NCBI GenBank assembly: GCA_022707945.1
Contig: JAKIZQ010000010.1
Span: forward strand, 1 to 17,682
Direction: 5' to 3'
Source of the DNA: Bdellovibrionales bacterium
Lineage (GTDB): Bacteria; Bdellovibrionota; JAFGOL01
Length of the DNA stretch: 17,682 bases
Part shown: piece after piece, positions 1 through 6,714 of the stretch
How positions within the stretch are numbered: position 1 is the stretch's first letter
How the letters are laid out: each line of letters opens with the position of its first letter
Program-made: the position numbers and the translations under genes
Notes under the pieces: model-generated
What the model saw: the letters and a program-made list of their open reading frames with translations, nothing else
Told to the model about the DNA's origin: nothing
The model's database searches: none

Positions 1-483
1 CTTGTTCCAGAGCCAACCTCGATAGAGAATGTATATAGGTTTATTAAGAGCGCTTTCTATAGAAAGCTCAAGAACGCAGAATCAACACTTAAAGTAAAGA
101 AAATGATAGATGATATTATGAAGAACAGGATAGCTAACGGTATTAGTACACCGTCTGATCTTTTAAGGAAAATAGACGAAGTGGAACCTAGCATGGGACA
201 AGCTATAAGAAATGAGATATCTGATTTTGCACCAAAGCTGATAATCAATATGGTCCGTTCACAGACGGATATAGAGATAGGTCACGCAGTTAGTTCTGTG
301 TGTAAGAAATATTTTGGTATAGAAACAGATCTTCTTGGTTATATTGTATGGCAAAGTATAAGAAAGAAGAATCCTGTCATACTAGAATTCCCAAATTCAA
401 AATTGATATCTAATTTCAATCGTATATACAGAAAGGTAATTGACCCAGATGTTAAGTTCATAGAAGGAACTTTGGAGCGATAA
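1..483 (+). CDS. MinD/ParA/FlhG-like P-loop ATPase, C-terminal part (5' truncated by window edge)
   Basis: The frame is open from base 1 to the TAA at 481-483, so 160 C-terminal residues are visible and the real start lies outside the window. The ATG at 103 is internal, because homologous sequence lies before it. The segment PEPTSIENVYRFIKSAFYRK (residues 3-22 of the fragment) resembles the 'PEPTSIENAYRFIK' stretch late in the ATPase domain of MinD/FlhG-like proteins of deltaproteobacterial type. Further on, YFGIETDLLGYIVWQSIRKK followed by a hydrophobic stretch and FPNSK fits the end of a MinD fold. Walker A and B are not in the window, so ATPase activity is assumed from the family. A role in positioning cell-pole or envelope machinery is inference. 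The next gene begins 3 nt downstream and is probably cotranscribed. Confidence 0.8.
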   Translation, partial: LVPEPTSIENVYRFIKSAFYRKLKNAESTLKVKKMIDDIMKNRIANGISTPSDLLRKIDEVEPSMGQAIRNEISDFAPKLIINMVRSQTDIEIGHAVSSVCKKYFGIETDLLGYIVWQSIRKKNPVILEFPNSKLISNFNRIYRKVIDPDVKFIEGTLER

Positions 484-486
484 AAG

Positions 487-1203
487 ATGCCTGATCCTAA
501 ATCAAGTATAAATTATTATGAAATACTGGAGATAAGCGAGAATGCCACTCGTAAAGAGATAGTAGAAGCATATCAGAGGGCAAAGGCTGTATATAGTAAG
601 GATTCTATGGCTCTTTATTCACTCTACTCAGATGAAGAAAGCAATAATATGGTGAATTTAATAGAAGAGGCCTATCAGGTCCTTATTAATCCGCAAAGAA
701 GGGAACTTTATAATAGAGAACACAATATAAACAGTCATAGAGCTGTAGTGAACATAATATTTGATAAGCCGGGGGAACTTGGTCGTTCTTTTGTAGAAAC
801 ACCCAACTTTGGCGATACATCAGATGATTACGAGGATCCCAAAATAAATAAAGCTGCTTTTAAGGCATATGTTTCTGTTTCCAAACAGGAAAGTGCCAGC
901 AAGGTTCCAGAATACAAGTTAGACGAATCTTTTGAATCAAAGATAAGATTTGAAGAAGAGTTTTCAGGTGTTTTTCTTCAGCAAATAAGAAAATATAAGA
1001 ATATGAACCTTGGCTATTTATCTAATGTTACTAAAGTGGCTGTATATCATCTTGAGGCCATAGAACGTGAAGATTATAAAGCGATGCCAGCAAGGGTTTA
1101 TGTAAGGGGATTTATAAAGAGTTATGCGAAAGCTTTGGACCTTGATTTTGATAAAGTAGTTGATGCATATATGAAGAGGTATGATAAGGCACTCGAGAAG
1201 TGA
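487..1203 (+). CDS. J-domain-like protein with C-terminal RodZ-type helix-turn-helix
   Basis: This 238-residue protein has two recognisable ends. Residues 9-78 follow the J-domain pattern: NYYEILEIS at the start, an EEAYQVLINPQRRELY helix at the end. The loop that should read HPD is Y36-S37-K38-D39, so His and Pro are missing and canonical stimulation of an Hsp70 ATPase is unlikely. Residues 159-235 match the RodZ-type HTH: GVFLQQIRKYKNMNLGYLS, then LEAIEREDY, then PARVYVRGFIKSYAKAL. Unlike RodZ, the protein ends right after the HTH and has no transmembrane segment, so it should be cytosolic. The middle (about 80-155) is acidic and probably flexible. The ATG has a GGAG at 474-477, nine nt upstream. 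Its position directly after a MinD-like ATPase suggests that the two work together, which is inference. The fold is fairly sure, the function is not. Confidence 0.82.
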   Translation: MPDPKSSINYYEILEISENATRKEIVEAYQRAKAVYSKDSMALYSLYSDEESNNMVNLIEEAYQVLINPQRRELYNREHNINSHRAVVNIIFDKPGELGRSFVETPNFGDTSDDYEDPKINKAAFKAYVSVSKQESASKVPEYKLDESFESKIRFEEEFSGVFLQQIRKYKNMNLGYLSNVTKVAVYHLEAIEREDYKAMPARVYVRGFIKSYAKALDLDFDKVVDAYMKRYDKALEK

Positions 1204-2129
1204 AGACCAATACATACACATTTACGTCTAATTATAACAGTAAAAGATTGGATATACTTTTAGTAGAATATTTTGAAGATATAGGTGATGTTTTTTCTAG
1301 GAATGCTATTCAGGTCCTAATAAAGGATGGTTTAGTAAAGGTAAACGGTGAATTATCCAAACCTTCACGTGTCATTAAGTTAGGTGATCTTATACAGATT
1401 AGTATACCAGAGCAAGCGCCTCTGGATATTAAATCTCAAAATATACCTTTAAGGATAGTCTATGAGGACGATAATATTGTCGTTATAAATAAAAAAGCAG
1501 GCATGGTAGTTCACCCAGCTCCAGGAAATGAGGATGGCACTTTGGTCAATGCTTTATATCATTTTTGTGGAGGCAAATTGTCGTCTATAGGAGGAGCATC
1601 CAGGGCAGGTATAGTACATAGATTGGACAAAGACACCAGTGGTCTTATTGTAGTGGCAAAAGATGACGTGTCACATCTTGATCTTGCAAAACAATTCTCT
1701 AATAAAAGTGCTGGAAGAATTTATTATGCTGTTGTTTGGGGTGTACCAAAAGAGCAAGAACTTGAGATAAGTACTTTTTACGGTAGACATCCTGCAGATA
1801 GAAAGAAATTCAGCAGTAAGTTGAAAAGCGGTAAAAAGGCGATAACAAGATATAAGGTAGTATCCCACAATGATAGCTTTAGTTTATTAAGGTTGGAACT
1901 TAGTACTGGTCGTACTCATCAAATAAGAGTACACATGGCCGACCTTGGTCACCCTCTTTTAGGGGACATCACATATGGAAAACAAAAAGATAAGAAAAAA
2001 TTTATTGATAGACAAGCACTTCATGCACTTTCACTTACGTTCCAACACCCCACCAATGATATAAAACTGACTTTTATATCGCCAATGGAAAAAGACTTAA
2101 AGGAGTTAATAAATGAACAGGGTCTATAG
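1200..2129 (+). CDS. rluD: RluA/RluD-family 23S rRNA pseudouridine synthase
   Basis: The 309-residue protein has the two-domain RluD layout. An S4 RNA-binding domain covers about residues 14-70 (SKRLDILL, then VLIKDGLVKVNGELSKPS). The catalytic domain follows, with GIVHRLDKDTSGLIVVAK; D143 in HRLD is the expected catalytic aspartate that isomerises uridine to pseudouridine in rRNA. Later family motifs, SLLRLELSTGRTHQIRVHM and GHPLLGD, are intact. RluD modifies the helix 69 loop of 23S rRNA in E. coli; the exact site here could differ, because RluA, RluC and RluD paralogs look alike. The start is GTG at 1200, overlapping the previous stop as GTGA, with AAGG about ten nt upstream, so translation is probably coupled. 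Its 3' end overlaps the next gene by 17 nt. It is full length for the family. Confidence 0.92.
   Translation: MKTNTYTFTSNYNSKRLDILLVEYFEDIGDVFSRNAIQVLIKDGLVKVNGELSKPSRVIKLGDLIQISIPEQAPLDIKSQNIPLRIVYEDDNIVVINKKAGMVVHPAPGNEDGTLVNALYHFCGGKLSSIGGASRAGIVHRLDKDTSGLIVVAKDDVSHLDLAKQFSNKSAGRIYYAVVWGVPKEQELEISTFYGRHPADRKKFSSKLKSGKKAITRYKVVSHNDSFSLLRLELSTGRTHQIRVHMADLGHPLLGDITYGKQKDKKKFIDRQALHALSLTFQHPTNDIKLTFISPMEKDLKELINEQGL
2099..2105 (+). promoter_or_regulatory. Strong Shine-Dalgarno deciding the start of the TPR/metzincin-like gene
   Basis: AAAGGAG lies inside the rluD coding end, seven nt before the ATG at 2113. It supports that start, which also gives a good signal peptide, even though it creates a 17 nt overlap with rluD. 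Confidence 0.75.
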
Positions 2130-3852
2130 ATTGTTCTTATATTCGTTATTAATTTCTTTTTTTATTCAAAATATTTTTTCATCAGAAAGACAGCCTTCTT
2201 TGAGTCAGCTTCATGATCTTGCAAAAAAGAGGACAGCTGCTCTGGTTGAAAGATTTGATTCAGCAAAAAAGAACAAACAACTAAGAGAAGCTATTTCTTT
2301 GTTGGATGAAATGTTAAAATTAGAGTTGCCTCCGTCCTCTAGAGATCTTTTTTATATGTGCAGAAGCTTAAGAAAAGTGGATTGTACTTTATTTAAGGCA
2401 AGGATATTTGAGGATGAAGGTAATGCAGGTTCTGCAATGGACTTGTACATTAGGTCTGGCAACAATAAGGACTATTTACGTCTTAAGGCTTTGTCTGGAC
2501 AGTCAATAGAAAAGGATATTACAGAAAAAGGTCAAAGATTATCAGCGATAGAAAAAAGTTATTATTCTAATATTTCTGACTTTGCTAAGGGAGAATGGCA
2601 GAAGGTCTCTATTCAGGAGTCTACGCCTATATTCATGAAATTTTATTCTTATTTGATGCTTGGTAATATAGACAAGGCAAAAGTTATCCTTCAGGATGCA
2701 TCTAGCGCTAACAGTTTTACAAAACTTCTAGAATATAAGAGGATGAAGGCAATAATGTCCTATGCAGAAAATAAACAGTATGAAGCCTTGCCTGTGTTCA
2801 AAGAAGTACTTAAATATGATCCGTCTGATAGGGTGTCATTAAGATTTATTGCCCATATATATTATAGGACGGGATGGTTCGATCGAGCAGAAAAGATATA
2901 TGAAGAATTGATATCGAGTGAATGGAGGGATACAGAACTTTATTATCTGCTTTCAGAAAGAGCTGAAATGAGAGTTAGGAATCTTAAGATAAGTTCTGCA
3001 ACAAAAGACGCAGAAAAGATATTTAAGGAGTATCCTGATAGGTATGATTTTATAGTCCAATGGATAGGCTGGTTAACCGAGTATGGCAAAAAAGACCTTG
3101 CAGAAAAACATATAACAAGAATACCTCTCGACAAAGGTCCGTATTTTGAAAGTTTAAGGTATTATGTACAAGGCATAATATTTGAGAACAATTTTGATCT
3201 TGCTAATGCTGTTGTTTATTTTGATAAGGCTTATTCTGCATATAAGGCTGTTGAATACAGGGACAGGGTAGACATTATAAGAGAGGCAGAAAAGATAAGG
3301 GAAAGGGGTAAAAAGACAACAAATGTTGATTGTAGGGGCTATTCCTTTATTTCAGCTGATACTGGCTGGATCATGGCGCTAAGACCAGTAAAGTATTATT
3401 TTAAGAAAGAGAATGATGTATTCAGACTTATGTTAAAACTAAAGTTTATACATGATAAGGAACTCAATATAGGTGATACGGCTTCTGAATGGTCTAGGTC
3501 TATATCGTCCACATGGAGTAAAGAGGGTCTTAAAGTGGAAGCAAACATAGTTGAAGGTGACGATCCATCCTATATAAACATAGAAGTTCAGCCTTGGCCA
3601 AGTTCCTTTTATCTAAAAAGGGTATCCAGCCATCAATGGAGCCTTTTAACTCCTTACAGTGTTATAGACCATGAGGCAGGGCATCTTTTAGGCTTGAATG
3701 ATGAATACTTTGAGCCTAATAAAAATTTATCGTCGAATAATAGAGGAAGGCTTATGGGTGAGCCAGATTCCATAATGAGGAATATGCTTTATGGAACACC
3801 TCAAAAAAGACATATACAATTCATACTATCTTCATTAAAATGTTTTAAATAA
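2113..3852 (+). CDS. Secreted TPR protein with C-terminal metzincin-like zinc metalloprotease motif
   Basis: This 579-residue protein begins with a signal peptide (residues 1 to about 23: N-R-R followed by a hydrophobic run ending near IFSS), so it should act in the periplasm or outside. Residues about 172-272 form TPR-like helical pairs (for example YSYLMLGNIDKAKVIL and AHIYYRTGWFDRAEKIYEEL), and helical repeats probably continue to about 390. The C-terminal domain (about 407-579) carries VIDHEAGHLLGLNDEY: H520, E521 and H524 form HExxH, extended to HExxHxxGxxD with D530 as possible third zinc ligand. A Met-turn-like DSIMRN follows at 552-557, then R566-H567. This matches the metzincin layout with Asp in place of the third His, as in snapalysin-type peptidases. 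The only four cysteines are C83, C91, C407 and C577; the last two bracket the catalytic domain and could form a disulfide. Substrate is unknown. No family name is assigned; protease activity is inferred from the motif. Confidence 0.8.
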   Translation: MNRVYRLFLYSLLISFFIQNIFSSERQPSLSQLHDLAKKRTAALVERFDSAKKNKQLREAISLLDEMLKLELPPSSRDLFYMCRSLRKVDCTLFKARIFEDEGNAGSAMDLYIRSGNNKDYLRLKALSGQSIEKDITEKGQRLSAIEKSYYSNISDFAKGEWQKVSIQESTPIFMKFYSYLMLGNIDKAKVILQDASSANSFTKLLEYKRMKAIMSYAENKQYEALPVFKEVLKYDPSDRVSLRFIAHIYYRTGWFDRAEKIYEELISSEWRDTELYYLLSERAEMRVRNLKISSATKDAEKIFKEYPDRYDFIVQWIGWLTEYGKKDLAEKHITRIPLDKGPYFESLRYYVQGIIFENNFDLANAVVYFDKAYSAYKAVEYRDRVDIIREAEKIRERGKKTTNVDCRGYSFISADTGWIMALRPVKYYFKKENDVFRLMLKLKFIHDKELNIGDTASEWSRSISSTWSKEGLKVEANIVEGDDPSYINIEVQPWPSSFYLKRVSSHQWSLLTPYSVIDHEAGHLLGLNDEYFEPNKNLSSNNRGRLMGEPDSIMRNMLYGTPQKRHIQFILSSLKCFK

Positions 3853-3858
3853 GAGAGG
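3853..3858 (+). promoter_or_regulatory. Shine-Dalgarno of the M24 peptidase gene
   Basis: GAGAGG sits in the 11 nt gap after the preceding stop and five nt before the ATG at 3864. It supports that ATG as the start. Confidence 0.7.
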
Positions 3859-3863
3859 CTAAA

Positions 3864-4925
3864 ATGGATAGTAATTTACTAAAAAAGATCTTTGTTGAAA
3901 ATGATTGTGATGCCATATTGTTCGTGGATCCAAAGAACATAAGGTATATGTGTGGTTTTAGGGGTAATAATGGTCTTTTATTCTATACAAAGAACAATAA
4001 GATGCTTTTAGTCACAGACCCTAGGTTTGAATTAGAGGCAAAACAAAATGTTAAAAATGCAGAAATAGTTATTAATGTAAAAGAATCAAGCTTGTGGGAA
4101 ATGCCAGATTTCTACAAGGAACATGGAATAAATAAATTAGGGTTTTCATCTAAGGCTATGACGGTGGAGATGTTCAATAGTATAAGTAAAGAAGTAGCAA
4201 TGGTACCAATAGATATAATCCCATCTGCTTATAGATATACAAAGAGTGTTCAAGAAATTAAAATAATGAAAGAGTCGATAAGGATACAAGAAAAAGCGCT
4301 GTCAGAGGTGATAGGACTTTTATCGGAGCACCCTACAGAAAAAGTATTTGCCGCACATCTTGACCACCACATGAGATTGAATGGAGCAGAGAAATCAGCT
4401 TTTGATACAATAGTTGCATTTGCCGAAAATTCTGCAGTTGTGCACGCTATACCATCTGAAAAGAAGATAAAAGGTGATGGTTTTTTGATAATAGATTGGG
4501 GTGCTGTTTACGATGGTTACTGTAGTGATGAAACCGTAACCTATATGTTAGGTAAACCAAGCAAAGAAATGATACAACTTTATGATGATGTTCACACTGC
4601 ACAAAAAAGAGCTATAGAGGCTGTAAGACCTAATGTTACGGCAGTTGAACTTTATGAAAAAGCATATGGATATTTAATAGATAAAGGATATAAAAAATAT
4701 ATACAACACTCTTTGGGACACCATCTTGGACTTGATATACATGAGTATCCAAAAATATTCCCTTTTACAGAATTTACATTTAAGGAGGGAATGGTCTTTA
4801 CTATAGAACCAGGGCTCTACATTCCTGGACTTGGAGGAGTGAGGATAGAGGATATGGTTATGGTCACAGCTTCTGGACACGAGGTGCTTACAACTTTGTC
4901 CAAGGAAAAAAAGATCATATTATGA
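3864..4925 (+). CDS. M24 family metallopeptidase (Xaa-Pro aminopeptidase/dipeptidase type)
   Basis: The 353 residues have the usual length for small bacterial Xaa-Pro peptidases. The N-terminal creatinase-like domain (about 1-125) includes CDAILFVDPKNIRYMCGF. The C-terminal pita-bread domain carries all five expected metal ligands: D211 (LIIDWGA), D222 (GYCSDETVT), H286 (SLGHHLGLDIHE), E315 (FTIEPGLY) and E329 (GVRIEDM). The conserved active-site histidine is H194 in AVVHAIP. The usual SDxTRT is SDETVT, losing the Arg, and the residue after D211 is Trp where Phe, Leu or Met is common; neither removes a ligand. The protein has no signal peptide, so it should be a cytosolic enzyme cutting N-terminal Xaa-Pro bonds or Xaa-Pro dipeptides during peptide recycling. 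The N-terminal domain argues against methionine aminopeptidase. PepQ versus PepP cannot be settled from sequence alone. Confidence 0.9.
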   Translation: MDSNLLKKIFVENDCDAILFVDPKNIRYMCGFRGNNGLLFYTKNNKMLLVTDPRFELEAKQNVKNAEIVINVKESSLWEMPDFYKEHGINKLGFSSKAMTVEMFNSISKEVAMVPIDIIPSAYRYTKSVQEIKIMKESIRIQEKALSEVIGLLSEHPTEKVFAAHLDHHMRLNGAEKSAFDTIVAFAENSAVVHAIPSEKKIKGDGFLIIDWGAVYDGYCSDETVTYMLGKPSKEMIQLYDDVHTAQKRAIEAVRPNVTAVELYEKAYGYLIDKGYKKYIQHSLGHHLGLDIHEYPKIFPFTEFTFKEGMVFTIEPGLYIPGLGGVRIEDMVMVTASGHEVLTTLSKEKKIIL

Positions 4926-4931
4926 TTTGTT

Positions 4932-6710
4932 ATGGATGTTAGGGGTATATATTTAAGAGGTAATGAGGCTTTCTCTGCAGGCAACTATCCAGAGGCTTTG
5001 CAATTGTTCCTTTCTATCTTAGGCCGTGATAACGAGGATGAGAACCTTCTGTTAAAAATATCCCAATGTTATCAGGAATTGGATAAATATGATGAGGCCA
5101 TAGAGTTTCTAGAGAAACTTCTCCAACTCAACATAGAGAGAGGTAATTACAAAAAAGGTATAGCTGTATGCAAGAGGATCCTCACTATAGATCCAGAAGA
5201 CACAGAAGTAATAGTAAAACTAGCGAACATATTTAGAAAACTAAGTCAATATGGCGAGGCTAGTTATTATTATAGAATAGCGGCACAGCATTATGAGTAT
5301 GCTGGCTTTATGGATAAGGCCATAGAGATGTTGCAGATAGTTAAAGAACTGGGACAAGAAGGTGTAGAAGACCTTCTTGAGATAATAAAGAATGAATATA
5401 AAAGAGGGGCAAAAACAAAAGCTAGCAGGAATATTGAACAAATAATTAGAGATCTTAAGGATGGATCTGAATATGGCCTGTTAGACGTAGCTCTAAACCT
5501 TGCTCTTTCTAATACACCAGATGCTTTTCTATATGTCGAGGATCTGAGTGGTCTTTACTTTAGAACAGGCAGGCTTGTTGAGTGTATCAAACTAAGTTTG
5601 TGGGGACTTAGTCTAAAACCTAGTTCAGCCACAATGTTCTATATGATAGCAAAATCACTGTGGGCATTGGGTCACGATGATCTAGCAAGAACTCTTTGTG
5701 AGGCTATCTCAAGGGGAGAAATAACAATAGATAACGAAGAATATATAAGTAGAGTAGATCACATACTTCGCCATATGAAATCTATGGAAAAGAACACACT
5801 GTCTATAATGGACAGCGACAACAAAGATGAAGATGTTCAGATGGAGAGCCTGTCATATTTAGAAAGAGAACAATTTACTAACATTATGCATGAACAACTT
5901 GAAAAGAAAGTACTCAGAGAAGAGCTAGATCAAAAACTGAAAGAAGCAACAGAAGATAAAACACAGGTAATAGATCTAAAAAGAAAGAGCAAGTTCTCGC
6001 CAAAGGTCCTTGACGGTTTAAGAGAGTCAGAAATATTGATGTCAGAGGGATTTTATGACAAAGCTGCTGTAAAGTTGTTTTCTTTATTAAAGGAAGAACC
6101 GGGTAACGAAGATATAAAGAGCATGCTTAATAGGGCAATGAAATTGTCTGACGATATTGGCCCAACTGTTTTACCTCCTAATATAAAACAGGACAAGAGA
6201 ACCATAGAAGAGATATCTTCTAGCTTAGAGGCCTATCTTAGTAACGATACTGATGAGATCACTTTTATAGATAAGGATCTTGTTAAGAAGTTCAACAAAA
6301 AGCTACAAGAGCAATCCTTGTTGCAGGACTATGAACTTAACTTTGATCTTGGTATAGCCTATATGGAAATGGAGCTTTGGGAAGATGCTGTTAGTTCTTT
6401 TGACAAGGTTTTAAAATATTTTAAAGACGAACACTCTAACAACAAGGCTGTGGAGGCAAGGATATATAGAACATATAGTCAAGCCATGTCTCAAAGTATA
6501 ATAGAACTAGAAAAAATAATTCCATTATTTGAACAAATAATATTATTGACTAAAGATGCAGATTTAAGACTTAACGCCATGTACTACATGGCTGATTGTT
6601 ATGAAAAAGCTGGAGACAGAGTTGGATCATTAAAGATATATAAGGACATAATTAACGAGAATCCGAGTTATAGAGACGTAAAGATAAGGGCTTCTGTGCT
6701 GGAGAGGTGA
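4932..6710 (+). CDS. Large cytosolic tetratricopeptide-repeat protein
   Basis: The 592-residue protein has no signal peptide or membrane segment. Helical-pair repeats fill residues about 1-165, starting with YLRGNEAFSAGNYPEALQLF and continuing through units with pattern G-x-Y-x-x-A. Repeats resume at about 360-395 (SEGFYDKAAVKLFSLL) and 467-592 (FDLGIAYMEMELWEDAVSSF, then MADCYEKAGDRVGSLKIY). Between them lies a charged, probably coiled-coil and linker stretch (about 295-350, rich in Glu, Lys and Gln) and another low-order stretch at about 410-465. The ATG is six nt after the preceding stop without a clear Shine-Dalgarno; the nearest AAGGA is too far away, so coupled translation is likely. 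I do not recognise a specific family. TPR arrays generally bind proteins, and the position before tamB/bamA suggests, but does not show, a scaffold role in envelope assembly or motility. Confidence 0.82.
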   Translation: MDVRGIYLRGNEAFSAGNYPEALQLFLSILGRDNEDENLLLKISQCYQELDKYDEAIEFLEKLLQLNIERGNYKKGIAVCKRILTIDPEDTEVIVKLANIFRKLSQYGEASYYYRIAAQHYEYAGFMDKAIEMLQIVKELGQEGVEDLLEIIKNEYKRGAKTKASRNIEQIIRDLKDGSEYGLLDVALNLALSNTPDAFLYVEDLSGLYFRTGRLVECIKLSLWGLSLKPSSATMFYMIAKSLWALGHDDLARTLCEAISRGEITIDNEEYISRVDHILRHMKSMEKNTLSIMDSDNKDEDVQMESLSYLEREQFTNIMHEQLEKKVLREELDQKLKEATEDKTQVIDLKRKSKFSPKVLDGLRESEILMSEGFYDKAAVKLFSLLKEEPGNEDIKSMLNRAMKLSDDIGPTVLPPNIKQDKRTIEEISSSLEAYLSNDTDEITFIDKDLVKKFNKKLQEQSLLQDYELNFDLGIAYMEMELWEDAVSSFDKVLKYFKDEHSNNKAVEARIYRTYSQAMSQSIIELEKIIPLFEQIILLTKDADLRLNAMYYMADCYEKAGDRVGSLKIYKDIINENPSYRDVKIRASVLER

Positions 6711-6714
6711 ATAG

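Noticed and set aside
103..483. A separate 126-residue gene starting at the ATG at 103
   Set aside because: The frame is open from base 1, and the residues before that ATG match the MinD/FlhG family, so this is an internal Met of a truncated gene.
592..603. Missing HPD in the J-like protein read as a sequencing error or frameshift
   Set aside because: The frame continues smoothly into the remaining J-domain helix and the HTH, and the surrounding residues look family-typical, so the substitution seems real.
3864..4925. Methionine aminopeptidase as identity for the M24 gene
   Set aside because: The protein has an additional creatinase-type N-terminal domain of about 125 residues and Xaa-Pro-type motifs, which MetAP lacks.
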